Counted from the first letter of the stretch, positions 6,310-13,726 are shown. The stretch: DNA of 22,171 nucleotides from Candidatus Peribacteria bacterium (GCA_903854455.1 CAINWJ010000107.1:1-22171); one strand, 5' to 3'. Notes: generated from the letters alone by a model not told the origin. A program made the numbers and translations.

Positions 6310-6702
6310 ATGCTCATGATTCTCACCCGAACCTTCGTCATCTGGATCATCCTGATCGTCACGGAAATCTTCCAGGGAATCGCACGTCTCAGGTACCTTG
6401 CACGTCGGCTCGGAGATAGACGATCACGGCAGCTTGGCGTGTGTACTGGCTCAGTCGCCAACTTCATCATCATCGCTGCATCCGTCCGGTGGATCGGTGC
6501 TGCGTCGAACGATGAACTGCTGATCGTGGGATCATCCCTGTGTATCCTCACCTTCGCATTCGAAATACTCTTCGGACGATTTGTCGCCGGGTACCCGTGG
6601 AAGAGAATCTTCGCCGATTTCGATCCCCGACAGGGCGGCTGGCTCGGATTTGGATTCATCGCGATGCTCCTCTCGCCGATCATCGCAGCAGCAGTATTCT
6701 AA
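6310..6702 (+). CDS. Hypothetical four-helix membrane protein (130 aa)
   Basis: Hydrophobic protein with about four membrane segments (residues about 3-20, 45-63, 72-90 and 108-128) and a basic cytoplasmic loop (ARLRYLARRLGDRRSRQ). A second short loop reads PWKRIFADFDPRQGG. I do not recognise the family. An in-frame stop at 6280 limits the start to ATG 6310 (or ATG 6316); the six-base spacing from TATTCT favours 6310. It is divergent from tRNA-Glu and convergent with the secreted protein gene, whose terminator abuts its stop codon. Confidence 0.75.
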   Translation: MLMILTRTFVIWIILIVTEIFQGIARLRYLARRLGDRRSRQLGVCTGSVANFIIIAASVRWIGAASNDELLIVGSSLCILTFAFEILFGRFVAGYPWKRIFADFDPRQGGWLGFGFIAMLLSPIIAAAVF

Positions 6703-6733
6703 AAACAAGAGCCGCCGATACTGGCAGCCCTTG
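6701..6733 (-). terminator. Intrinsic terminator of the secreted protein gene
   Basis: On the minus strand an 11-bp stem (CAAGGGCTGCC / GGCGGCTCTTG, two G-U pairs) with loop AGTATC is followed directly by TTTTT. It lies 25 bases after the stop codon at 6758. This is the clearest intrinsic terminator in the window; the opposing gene ends at its foot. Confidence 0.85.
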
Positions 6734-6757
6734 CTTGATGCGATGAGAAGAGAAGTA

Positions 6758-7174
6758 CTACATGGAGCCCGATGCCGAGCTGGGAGATTCAACACTCGTA
6801 CTGCGGCAAGTCTTGGCAGTGGTCTTGTACTGAGTCCATGCCGTGTTCTTGGCAGTATTGAAGGTCTTCCATGTACCTGCAAAAGCGGTATTCGCAACTT
6901 TGATGGCAGTCTGCCTGGCGACGACATCGGTAATCCCCCATGCGGCGGCAAGAGCCTGCCCACGGGTCTGGAGAGCGGTCACAACTGTATTCAATGCAGT
7001 ATTGATGGCTGCATCACGGGTGGTGACGGCGGTTGCCATACAAACGGTGTCGACGGTCTTCTTCGGCTGTTTCGCCGCAGGGGATGACGAGGATTCTGCA
7101 GCAGCAATGCCGGGGAGCAGGATGCTGGCAGCAACAATCGTAGATGCCGCTCTGGTAAGAAGCGAATGCTTCAT
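6758..7174 (-). CDS. Small secreted alanine-rich helical protein (138 aa)
   Basis: Signal peptide at residues 1-26 (cleavage after GIAAA), a Ser/Pro/Lys linker, then a predicted all-helical domain rich in Ala and Thr with regularly placed Trp, Tyr and Arg (AAAWG, GTWKTF, TAWTQY). Two cysteines bracket the helical domain (Cys45 and Cys123) and could form a disulfide. I do not recognise a named family. The start is ATG 7174; the longer frame begins inside the -10 box. It has its own promoter with a regulator-type direct repeat (7206-7238) and its own terminator, so it is monocistronic and probably well expressed. The shared operator with the response-regulator gene suggests it is a target of that two-component system. 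Confidence 0.8.
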   Translation of the reverse strand: MKHSLLTRAASTIVAASILLPGIAAAESSSSPAAKQPKKTVDTVCMATAVTTRDAAINTALNTVVTALQTRGQALAAAWGITDVVARQTAIKVANTAFAGTWKTFNTAKNTAWTQYKTTAKTCRSTSVESPSSASGSM

Positions 7175-7205
7175 AGAAAAGTAGGGAAAGAAATAGGATG
7201 CTTGC

Positions 7206-7238
7206 ATTCTATGGATAGAACATTAAGAAATTATTAAA
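7206..7238 (-). promoter_or_regulatory. Promoter with 11-bp direct repeat upstream of the secreted protein gene
   Basis: Reading the minus strand: TTTAAT (7238-7233), five bases, CTTAAT (7227-7222), ten bases, then -10 TAGAAT (7211-7206). The half-sites repeat every 11 bp, the helical spacing typical of OmpR/PhoB-family regulators, and would replace the -35 region. The same arrangement, with the same ten-base gap, precedes the response-regulator gene at 10546-10578. Confidence 0.6.
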
Positions 7239-7307
7239 GAAAATAACCATCGCGATTCACTGATACATAATTTCATTCCATAGTGCATGTCACTCTGTCA
7301 CCAATCA

Positions 7308-7793
7308 CTAAGCGTGATAGAGCTCCCGCACCTCGAAGAGCAGCCAGTATCCTATAACCGCACCGATGATGCCGCCGATGGCACCCGAACCGAAGATGAG
7401 ACTCAGAATGGCGGCAGCTGCATTCACGGTCGTCGAGTAGAAGAGAAGATTCCAACCTTGCTTTCGTCGTGCGGAGAGCGGCTTGAATGCCAAGAGACAG
7501 AGAACAGAGGCGATGCCGGTACAGACGATGCCGATGATGAACATGGGATACCAGCCACCCATCATGGGTGCGAACGGCAGTGCAGCAGAAACAAATAACA
7601 ACGCAGAGAGTGCGGGGATGAAGGAAAGAATACCGAGGATGCCTCCGACGAGCGCGATCCACTGGGCGAAGTCAGCAAGCGTCTGACGGATGTGTCCAGG
7701 AAGATGTGGAAACTTGGTAAAGAGTGGTGCAAGTGAAGACTCCAGTGCCGCCATGCGGGCAGTCACCTGATGCGGAATTTGTGGATCAGCCAT
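7308..7793 (-). CDS. Hypothetical membrane protein (161 aa)
   Basis: The N-terminal soluble stretch (residues 1-40, including LFTKFPHLPGHIRQTLADFAQW) precedes about four membrane helices (about 45-65, 80-103, 118-135 and 138-155). A basic loop, LSARRKQGWNLLFYS, separates the second and third helices. The overall plan (an LP-containing amphipathic segment, then helix pairs with a KQGWNLLFY-like turn) resembles small membrane proteins I have seen in CPR genomes, but I cannot give a function. Start ATG 7793; a possible -10 TAGAGT at 7823-7818 leaves a pyrimidine-rich leader of about 18 bases (TCTCTTCCCCCTTCCTC). It lies downstream of the NYN gene on the same strand but probably has its own promoter. 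Confidence 0.75.
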   Translation of the reverse strand: MADPQIPHQVTARMAALESSLAPLFTKFPHLPGHIRQTLADFAQWIALVGGILGILSFIPALSALLFVSAALPFAPMMGGWYPMFIIGIVCTGIASVLCLLAFKPLSARRKQGWNLLFYSTTVNAAAAILSLIFGSGAIGGIIGAVIGYWLLFEVRELYHA

Positions 7794-7964
7794 GAGGAAG
7801 GGGGAAGAGACGCCGGTACTCTACCCGACAAAATCCTTTGCTGAGCAATCAGATGTATCGTGTGTCTACGGGAGATGGTGCACTAAAATAGTATGAAGCT
7901 GCTCCCAAATAAATTTGATCCCAAATCAGGATAGCGATAAACTGTGGTTACAATATGAAAGGAA

Positions 7965-7992
7965 CCCTCGCAGGACACCATGCCTGTCAGGG
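7965..7992. terminator. Hairpin at the 3' end of the NYN gene
   Basis: CCCTCGCAGG (7965-7974) and CCTGTCAGGG (7983-7992) pair at 8 of 10 positions around an 8-base loop. T-rich sequence follows on both strands (TCTTTTC on plus, TTCCTTTC on minus). It overlaps the NYN stop codon. It may be a weak bidirectional terminator. Confidence 0.45.
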
Positions 7993-8490
7993 GTCTTTTC
8001 GTATGTGAGGAATGAGACGAGGAGCCCCCAGGTACACCGTGGGGAGGTTGCGCTTCCGCAGAAGGTAGGAGGTGTATCGCAAATTTGGGGCAATGAGACA
8101 ATGAAGTGCTCCTTTCTGCCGCAAAAAATCCACCAGACATGCAAAATCGCCGTCTCCAGTAACCAGAATTGCTTTTGTAAGCTTCCGTTCATAAAAATCG
8201 CTCACTGTTCGCAATACCATTTCCGCATCGCAATTCCCCTTTGGATGCCCTCCGTGCGTGGTGATTTCCTTGAACGTCAAATCGTACCCAATGGCGGTCA
8301 GGGTACCGTAGAGTGGTTGGTGTCTGGCTATATAGCCGAGGAAGATAACAACACGTTCTGTATGGTATTTGGTGGTCAGCCAGTGATAAAACTTTTTGTA
8401 GTCCAAGTCCCAACCCAGACTCTGAATGCCCTTATGCAAGTTTGCGCCGTCAATGTAGGCAATGGAGCCGTGAGAATCCGAAACCGTCAT
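7987..8490 (-). CDS. NYN-domain (LabA/DUF88-like) putative nuclease, 167 aa
   Basis: PIN-like NYN domain proteins are predicted metal-dependent RNases. Acidic active-site positions are present: Asp14 in YIDGANL, Asp88 in KGNCDAEMV, and Asp113/Asp115 in LVTGDGDF. The C-terminal part (CLIAPNLRYTSYLLRKR) matches the SxxLxxxAD-type end of LabA-like proteins only loosely. The domain spans nearly the whole protein; no OST-HTH or other partner domain is fused. I start at ATG 8490; the open frame continues to a TTG at 8574 but the extra 28 residues lie outside the domain. An inverted repeat (GTGACA / TGTCAC) lies upstream at 8555-8581. No antitoxin-like partner is adjacent. The RNA substrate is unknown. 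Confidence 0.85.
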   Translation of the reverse strand: MTVSDSHGSIAYIDGANLHKGIQSLGWDLDYKKFYHWLTTKYHTERVVIFLGYIARHQPLYGTLTAIGYDLTFKEITTHGGHPKGNCDAEMVLRTVSDFYERKLTKAILVTGDGDFACLVDFLRQKGALHCLIAPNLRYTSYLLRKRNLPTVYLGAPRLIPHIRKDP

Positions 8491-8554
8491 AGTGATGATC
8501 GAACGTTCAATGCGTATGACTGCAAGAAAATTGGAAATCAGTTCATCGAATCGT

Positions 8555-8581
8555 GTGACATATTTACCAAACAACTGTCAC
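8555..8581. promoter_or_regulatory. Inverted repeat upstream of the NYN gene
   Basis: GTGACA and TGTCAC are 6-bp inverted arms separated by 15 bases, about 65 bases upstream of the NYN start. This is the only notable structure in the 205-base gap 8491-8695. It could be an operator; I see no clear -10/-35 pair to anchor it. Confidence 0.3.
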
Positions 8582-8695
8582 GGTATGGCGGCACCTCAAT
8601 GAGAAGCAATGCCACATGAACATTCCAAAGTACAAAAAGAGAATGGGGGCAAACTGATGCCATTTATTCTGTTCTTTGACCTCACGGAACACTCC

Positions 8696-9856
8696 TCACC
8701 CGAACGTCACCGTAAACGTCGTCCCCTTCCCTACGGCACTCACGACATGAATCTGCCAACCGTGGAGTTCGACGATCCGTTTGACGAGTGCAAGTCCAAG
8801 ACCGTACCCACCATGAGCGCGTGACGGATCAGCCTGGAAGAAACGATCGAACACATGTGACAGTGTCTCCGGTGGGATACCGATACCCTCATCGCGAATG
8901 GTGAACTGCTTGTGCTTGAGCCCGATGTAAATACTGCCGCCTTCGGCCTTGCTGAACTTGATGGCATTGGCGAGGAGATTGCTACAGACCTGCGAGAGTA
9001 ACGCACTGTCACCCTGTACCGTCACAGCGGAATCAACGGAGCCGATGAGATGCACCTTCTTCTCATTCGCAAGTGCCTGGTAGCGATCAATCGAAGCACT
9101 GACGAGCGAAGAGAGATCAACCGATGAACGTGCAAAATGGAATTGATCGAGGCTGGTGAGTTCCAGCAGACGCTCGACAAGCTTCGTCACGTCAGCGACA
9201 TCCTGCTTGGCCGATTCGATCCCTTCACGATGCTTACCGGTCTTCAGGGCAAGATCCAGGGAAGAGCGGAGTGCTGCGAGCGGAGTACGCAGCTCATGAC
9301 TGGCATCCTGCGTGAACTGCTCGAGTCGTGCCATCATCTCCTCGGCAGGCTTGAGACTCCGGCGTGCGAAGAACAAACCGACGAGATACGTGAGAGTGGA
9401 GACGAGAATACTGACAAGGAGATATAAACCAATACGCAACGGCGTATCTCTCTTCTGCAAACGATCGACTTCCGCGATCTGAATCACCTGACCGCTTTTC
9501 CCGGGACGTGTTGTAAATATTGCCATTCGCTCATCATCGACCATAAAACGCGATAAGCCTCCTCGATGAGATGCGGGGACGGGAGGAAAGAAAATGCCGG
9601 CGAAGAGTGTTTCGCCTGAGGCATTCAGTACGCGGACACGTTCCAGTACATCCGGTGGCATGCGCGGAGGAAGAGTGGGCTCATCCAGATCCAGCCACTC
9701 AAGAGCCGGACGTGAAATCCGCTCCAGACGATTCTGTGTCTGGCGACGAGAGTTGGTGAAATCAATGGAGAGGAAGATAGCGCCATTCACCATGAAGAGC
9801 AGGAACACGAAGACCGTGAACTGCAGCGCGATGCGGTGACTGATATGCTTGAACAT
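8696..9856 (-). CDS. Two-component sensor histidine kinase (386 aa)
   Basis: Membrane sensor that autophosphorylates and passes phosphate to the adjacent response regulator. Seen: TM1 at about residues 10-31, an extracytoplasmic sensor region of about 105 residues, TM2 at about 141-164, then a HisKA domain with phospho-acceptor His187 in DASHELRTPL. The ATPase domain has an N-box (LLANAIKF, about 294-301), G1 (DEGIGIP, 322-328), F-box (FDRFFQ, 336-341) and G2 (GGYGLGLALV, 349-358). There is no HAMP domain of normal length between TM2 and HisKA, so the signal path is short. All catalytic motifs are intact. It follows the response-regulator gene by five bases and is clearly its operon partner. 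The stimulus is not predictable from the sensor sequence. Confidence 0.95.
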   Translation of the reverse strand: MFKHISHRIALQFTVFVFLLFMVNGAIFLSIDFTNSRRQTQNRLERISRPALEWLDLDEPTLPPRMPPDVLERVRVLNASGETLFAGIFFPPVPASHRGGLSRFMVDDERMAIFTTRPGKSGQVIQIAEVDRLQKRDTPLRIGLYLLVSILVSTLTYLVGLFFARRSLKPAEEMMARLEQFTQDASHELRTPLAALRSSLDLALKTGKHREGIESAKQDVADVTKLVERLLELTSLDQFHFARSSVDLSSLVSASIDRYQALANEKKVHLIGSVDSAVTVQGDSALLSQVCSNLLANAIKFSKAEGGSIYIGLKHKQFTIRDEGIGIPPETLSHVFDRFFQADPSRAHGGYGLGLALVKRIVELHGWQIHVVSAVGKGTTFTVTFG

Positions 9857-9861
9857 ACAAA

Positions 9862-10524
9862 TCAGACGGAAGGAATCATGTACCCCTTTCCCGGGAGGGT
9901 TTCGATGGAGCTCTTACCCAGCTTACGACGAAGGTACGCGATGTGCACATCGACGGTCTGCGAGAACATCAGTTCGTCCCGTCCACCCCACACGTGCTCG
10001 ATGATCCGCGGACGATCCTGCACCGTGCCTTTGGTGCGCAGCAAAAATTCGAGTAATGCATACTCTTTCGGCGAGAGATCGATTCTCTTACTTCCTCGCA
10101 GCACGACCCTTGTGTTGGTATCCATGGAAATATCACCGGCAGTCAGGATGGGGCTGCGCTCGGTCTCCTTGCGACGGAGCAACGCGCGAACCCGTGCACC
10201 CAGTTCATCCAAATCAAACGGCTTCACCAGATAATCATCGGCGCCGATGTTGAGTCCGTGAACAATCTCCTGCTGCTTGGTTCGAGCCGTGAGCATCAGG
10301 ATCGGCATGTTCTTCTTGCCTTGCCTGAGCATCGCGCAAATGGTGTACCCATCCATGCCGGGCAGATTGATGTCGAGAATCAGGAGATCAATCTCCTGCG
10401 TCATGGCCTTCTCGAAACCATCTTTCCCATCATGCGCAACCGTCACGGCATGATGCTCCAGTTCCAGAAACGTCTTGATGTTCTTGGCCAGCTTCTCTTG
10501 ATCTTCGATGAGGAGGATGTGCAT
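9862..10524 (-). CDS. OmpR/PhoB-family response regulator (220 aa)
   Basis: DNA-binding regulator. The receiver domain (residues 1-118) has acidic pocket residues Glu7/Asp8, phospho-acceptor Asp51 in LILDINLPGMDG, Thr79 in LTA and Lys101 in VKPF. The winged-helix DNA-binding domain spans about 125-220 (DLSPKEYALLEFLL, VWGGRDE, VDVHIAYLRRKLG, GKGYMI). Length is normal for the family. First gene of an operon with the kinase five bases downstream. The ATG at 10524 has a pyrimidine-rich leader (CATTCCTTTCTCTCCC). Its promoter contains an 11-bp-period direct repeat suited to this regulator class, so autoregulation is likely; the same repeat lies before the secreted protein gene at 6758-7174. Confidence 0.95.
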   Translation of the reverse strand: MHILLIEDQEKLAKNIKTFLELEHHAVTVAHDGKDGFEKAMTQEIDLLILDINLPGMDGYTICAMLRQGKKNMPILMLTARTKQQEIVHGLNIGADDYLVKPFDLDELGARVRALLRRKETERSPILTAGDISMDTNTRVVLRGSKRIDLSPKEYALLEFLLRTKGTVQDRPRIIEHVWGGRDELMFSQTVDVHIAYLRRKLGKSSIETLPGKGYMIPSV

Positions 10525-10545
10525 GGGAGAGAAAGGAATGCATGA

Positions 10546-10578
10546 ATCGTACGGTATGGTGATTAAGAATCAATTAAG
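10546..10578 (-). promoter_or_regulatory. Autoregulatory promoter of the two-component operon
   Basis: Reading the minus strand: CTTAAT (10578-10573), five bases, CTTAAT (10567-10562), ten bases, then -10-like TACGAT (10551-10546). Transcription would begin near 10539, leaving about 15 untranslated bases. Half-site sequence, 11-bp period and distance to -10 all match the promoter at 7206-7238. Confidence 0.6.
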
Positions 10579-10686
10579 AGGTGAAGGAGAATAGGAGTGA
10601 TATGTCATTGAACCTCAAGCTTAAGAAAATCCATCCTCCTCGTTCTCTATTCCGCTGACTTTGACGCTCATCGTAAATCCTTTGAG

Positions 10687-10714
10687 TTGCCTTCAAAAAA
10701 CAATGTTGTAATAT
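10687..10714 (+). promoter_or_regulatory. Promoter of the 63-residue protein gene
   Basis: -35 TTGCCT (10687-10692), a 16-base spacer and -10 TAATAT (10709-10714), then six bases and the ATG at 10721. The predicted start of transcription falls on the A of the ATG, a leaderless arrangement. Confidence 0.6.
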
Positions 10715-10720
10715 ACTTTC

Positions 10721-10912
10721 ATGAAGTCACAATCAACTGCTGAAGAATTGGTCGCATTCATCACCGGAAGGAAACCGATCCCCCCTGTGCAGGAGGGTAT
10801 GAGACGGAGCAGCCAGCGCGAACGAACCGAACAAGCCCTACGCGAATTGCTTGACAGACGACAGCCTTCACGGAGAAGAGTCCCCATGGAAGGAGAAGAA
10901 GGTGGAAGTTGA
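10721..10912 (+). CDS. Small charged hypothetical protein (63 aa)
   Basis: I do not recognise this protein. It is short, soluble and highly charged, with a basic Arg-rich middle (RRSSQRERTEQALRELLDRR, probably helical) and an acidic C-terminus (MEGEEGGS). There is no signal peptide or membrane segment. Coding status rests mainly on the well-formed promoter with leaderless spacing and on its position alone in the gap between the two-component operon and the HIT-like gene. Repeat copy 3 begins 24 bases after its stop. A DNA- or RNA-binding role is conceivable from the charge pattern but unsupported. Confidence 0.6.
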   Translation: MKSQSTAEELVAFITGRKPIPPVQEGMRRSSQRERTEQALRELLDRRQPSRRRVPMEGEEGGS

Positions 10913-10935
10913 GGCGCTGAGGTATGAGTAAAAAA

Positions 10936-10999
10936 AGGAAATCAATGATTTCAAGGAAGCCAAAGAAACCAACGAACTTCCTTGGACTCCTTGTTTGTA
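10936..10999 (+). repeat. Palindromic 9-base-word repeat, copy 3
   Basis: Left arm CAAGGAAGCCAAAGAAACC, centre CAACGAACTT, right arm CCTTGGACTCCTTG. It is shorter than copies 1 and 2, with a truncated right arm. It follows the stop of the 63-residue protein gene and precedes the promoter of the HIT-like gene. Confidence 0.8.
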
Positions 11000-11031
11000 T
11001 TTGAGGATATTTGCCAAAGCAAATGACTACC

Positions 11032-11061
11032 TTGCAGCGTGCCGCCTGTCACTGACATACT
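11032..11061 (+). promoter_or_regulatory. Promoter of the HIT-like gene
   Basis: -35 TTGCAG (11032-11037), an 18-base spacer and -10 CATACT (11056-11061), then six bases (TTTAAC) and the ATG at 11068. This predicts a leaderless mRNA. The same CATACT hexamer and spacing occur before ksgA. Confidence 0.55.
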
Positions 11062-11067
11062 TTTAAC

Positions 11068-11532
11068 ATGACACCGCTACCACTCCGCATCCTTTACGAA
11101 ACCGATAACTTCATTGTCTTCGTACCAAAGAAGCCACATATTGATCGCAAGGATGGAGGGCATATTATCGTCAGTCCGAAGCAACAAGTGAGCAATCGCA
11201 CGATGCTCGATTGGGGCAGAGCTCAAGAGCTGATGAAGCTCACGATGATTACGGGAAAGGTCATGGAAAATATCCTCCCGAAGTGCGGTATTGATCTTGG
11301 TCGCATCAACTACCAGGAAAACGGTAATTGGAACCCTGCGCTACACCACCATCTTTATGGGAGAGCTCGAAGTGCCATCAAACAACCGTTTGGTCATTCG
11401 CTGCACTTCCCCAAGCCCGACACTGGCTTCTACGACGACAACCTTCCTCTGAGTGAGGAGGATTGCGATTTACTGTCTGCGGAAATCGATCGTTTGATCA
11501 AAGAAGGCTACCCGATCGCCATAACCAGATAA
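11068..11532 (+). CDS. HIT-superfamily-like protein (154 aa)
   Basis: HIT proteins are small nucleotide hydrolases or transferases. Seen: an N-terminal strand region (LYETDNFIVFVPKKPHIDRKDGG split by loops), GGHIIVSPK at residues 30-38 resembling the beta-strand before the first HIT helix, a long helix (about 47-70), and ALHHHLYGRA at 91-100. The latter lines up with the HIT active-site motif H-x-H-x-H-x-x-P-R: His93 and His95 are kept, but the first His is Ala91 and the Pro is Gly98. The C-terminus (from about 104) is an extension not typical of short HIT proteins. Family membership is therefore likely but divergent, and activity is uncertain. It has its own leaderless-type promoter; repeat copy 4 follows the stop at once. 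Confidence 0.65.
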   Translation: MTPLPLRILYETDNFIVFVPKKPHIDRKDGGHIIVSPKQQVSNRTMLDWGRAQELMKLTMITGKVMENILPKCGIDLGRINYQENGNWNPALHHHLYGRARSAIKQPFGHSLHFPKPDTGFYDDNLPLSEEDCDLLSAEIDRLIKEGYPIAITR

Positions 11533-11572
11533 GGAATCTTCCTCGGACTCCTTGGTTTCCTTGGTTTCTTTT
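11532..11572 (+). repeat. Half copy (right arm) of the 9-base-word repeat, copy 4
   Basis: Begins at the last base of the HIT-like stop codon and contains only the right-arm words (CCTCGGACTCCTTGG, TTTCCTTGG, TTTC). With no left arm it cannot fold like the full copies. It lies between convergent genes. Confidence 0.7.
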
Positions 11573-11612
11573 TGAAGAATAATCTCTCAAACCTGTATCT
11601 CGACTGACGGCT

Positions 11613-13685
11613 TCATCCAACAACCACCTTCGCATCCAATATCGTAATCCCCTTCTCGGTCACGAGCACCGGATTGAAGTCCACTTCACTGATCTCGGGG
11701 CACTCGCTCACCAGCAAAGACAAGTTTGAAATCAATTCCGCGTACGCATCGATGGCGAGCTGCGCTTTGCCACGCATGCCAAGCAGCAGCTTCCAGCTCT
11801 TCAGTTCCGGCAGCATCAGATAGACATCGGGGACCGACACCGGCGCAACGCGGAAGACGGCGTCTTTGAATAATTCCGTGTAGATGCCGCCGAGGCCTGC
11901 CATGACGAGGTGACCCACACTGGGATCTGCGAGCGCTCCGGCGATGAACTCGCTGCCAGGCGGAAGGGATTGCTGAATGAGTAATCCCGATATGTGCGCT
12001 GTCGGCGCATGCTTCTTCACGTTAACAAGAATTTCTTCGCAGGCGGTTCGCAGCTGATCTTCGTTTTTCAAATTTACCCGCACGCCGCCGATGTCCGTCT
12101 TGTGGAGAATGTCTTTGGAACTGATCTTGGCGGTCACCGGATAACCAATCGTGGCGGCAATTTTGATGGCATCCGCGGGAGTCGCGACGACCTCCGCATG
12201 GGGAATGGGCATGTGATACAGCTTGAGGAGCCGATTCGTCCGCTGCTCGGATAGCAATCCTTTCTCGGCTCCCTGCAGGATCGCGAGCGCCTTCCCGGTC
12301 CGCTCAGAATCAAGCTTCACGGCGCGCTGGACGCGGCAGACATGTTCATTCTTGAACCGGAGTTCGCCCAGCATCTGCACCGCGGTCTCCGGTGAGGGGA
12401 AATTCGGAATGCCGTTCGAGTGCAAGTACGCAATCGCTTCGCGAACACCGGTCTCCCCCATGAAACACGTAACGACTGGAAGCAGCGACGATCGCTTCCG
12501 CGTCTGGACGATGGCTTTGGCGATCTCCAGTGCCGGCGTCATGATCTGCGGGGTCAAGACCACCACGGCACCATCGATGTTCGGATCAGCATCGACTGCT
12601 TTCAACGCGGAAACGTAGCGGTCCGCGAGCGCATCACCGAGGACGTCGATGGGATTCTTGGTACTGGCGGACGGCGGCAACGCGGCTTTGAGAATCGATT
12701 CCTGCTTCGCGGATAGCGGCGGCAACGTCAGCCCCGCATGTTCGGCGGCATCCGTAGCGAGGACACCCGGACCGCCGGCATTCGTGATGATCGCGATGCG
12801 ATCGGACGGCAGTACCGGCTGCGACGATAATGTCCGGAGGAGATCCAAGAACTCTTCCGTCGTAGATGCGCGGCGTAGCCCCGCCTGTGACACGATCGCC
12901 CCGACCGCCGCATCCGACCCGGCAAGCGCGCCGGTGTGCGATGAAACCGCTCGTCGTCCCCCTTCGCTGGTACCGCTCTTGAGAATGATGATCGGCTTCT
13001 GGCAACCGATCCGACGCGCCAGCTTCAGGAACCGCTGCCCGTCGCGGATGTTTTCAAGATACAGACCGATAACCGTCGTCTCCTTATCTTCACCCGCAAT
13101 CTCCAGAAAATCACACTCGTCCATCATGGCTTTGTTACCGAGGCTCACGAACAATGAAAGCTTCAACCCGATGCTCTCCGAGCGATCGATGAACGCATCG
13201 CCGATGGCACCGGACTGACTCAAGAGCGCAACACCGCCGGCTGCCGGAATGTGCGGCGCGAATGACGCGTTCATCCCGATCTTCGGACGAATCAACCCAA
13301 GGCAATTCGGACCCACCAGTTTCATCTTGTACTTCTGCGCTATCGCAACGAGATCCGATTCCAATGTCTTTCCAGCTTCACCGGCTTCGGAAAAACCGGC
13401 GCTGATCACCACGAGCAGCTTCACACCCTTCTTTCCGCATTCTTCGGCTAATCCACACACCGTCGATGCCGGTGTCACGATCACGGCGACATCCACTGAC
13501 TTCTTGATCTCTGCAATCGAGATGAATGACGGCTTGCCCAGAATATCGCCACCCTTCGGATTCACGGGGAACACGTCACCCTTGAATCCCTGCGTCACCA
13601 AATTCCTGAAAATCAAATGTCCCACTTTCTTCGGATCGGCAGACGCGCCGATGACCGCGATGGATTGTGGGGAGAGGAGAGGCAT
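11613..13685 (-). CDS. ADP-forming acetyl/acyl-CoA synthetase, fused alpha-beta (690 aa)
   Basis: Converts acyl-CoA + ADP + Pi to the free acid + ATP + CoA, giving substrate-level ATP in fermenters. Domains in order: CoA-binding Rossmann (residues about 1-130, SIAVIGASADPKKVG), the succinyl-CoA-ligase-like domain (about 150-290) with phospho-His250 in SSHTGALAGSD, then a C-terminal ATP-grasp domain (about 475-690, including PVTAKISSKDILHKTD and EVDFNPVLV). Alpha and beta parts are fused in one chain, as in many bacterial homologues. I use ATG 13685 (MPLLSPQS), because the upstream ATG at 13703 adds residues before the Rossmann strand. A TACACT at 13699-13694 lies eight bases before it. No Shine-Dalgarno is present. 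Substrate preference cannot be read from the sequence; acetyl-CoA is the default guess and fits the nearby hydrogenase locus. Confidence 0.93.
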   Translation of the reverse strand: MPLLSPQSIAVIGASADPKKVGHLIFRNLVTQGFKGDVFPVNPKGGDILGKPSFISIAEIKKSVDVAVIVTPASTVCGLAEECGKKGVKLLVVISAGFSEAGEAGKTLESDLVAIAQKYKMKLVGPNCLGLIRPKIGMNASFAPHIPAAGGVALLSQSGAIGDAFIDRSESIGLKLSLFVSLGNKAMMDECDFLEIAGEDKETTVIGLYLENIRDGQRFLKLARRIGCQKPIIILKSGTSEGGRRAVSSHTGALAGSDAAVGAIVSQAGLRRASTTEEFLDLLRTLSSQPVLPSDRIAIITNAGGPGVLATDAAEHAGLTLPPLSAKQESILKAALPPSASTKNPIDVLGDALADRYVSALKAVDADPNIDGAVVVLTPQIMTPALEIAKAIVQTRKRSSLLPVVTCFMGETGVREAIAYLHSNGIPNFPSPETAVQMLGELRFKNEHVCRVQRAVKLDSERTGKALAILQGAEKGLLSEQRTNRLLKLYHMPIPHAEVVATPADAIKIAATIGYPVTAKISSKDILHKTDIGGVRVNLKNEDQLRTACEEILVNVKKHAPTAHISGLLIQQSLPPGSEFIAGALADPSVGHLVMAGLGGIYTELFKDAVFRVAPVSVPDVYLMLPELKSWKLLLGMRGKAQLAIDAYAELISNLSLLVSECPEISEVDFNPVLVTEKGITILDAKVVVG

Positions 13686-13726
13686 CGGGGGACAGTGTAG
13701 CAAGAGATAAGACTGTTTGTTTTCTC

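Noticed and set aside
6141..6683. Upstream extension of the minus-strand membrane protein frame
   Set aside because: It would translate through tRNA-Glu and antisense to the gene at 6310-6702; the sequence is basic and low in hydrophobic structure, unlike the rest of the protein.
7915..8619. 234-residue plus-strand open frame
   Set aside because: Antisense to the NYN-domain gene, whose active-site motifs are clear on the other strand.
12649..13218. 189-residue plus-strand frame
   Set aside because: Fully antisense to the well-supported acyl-CoA synthetase.
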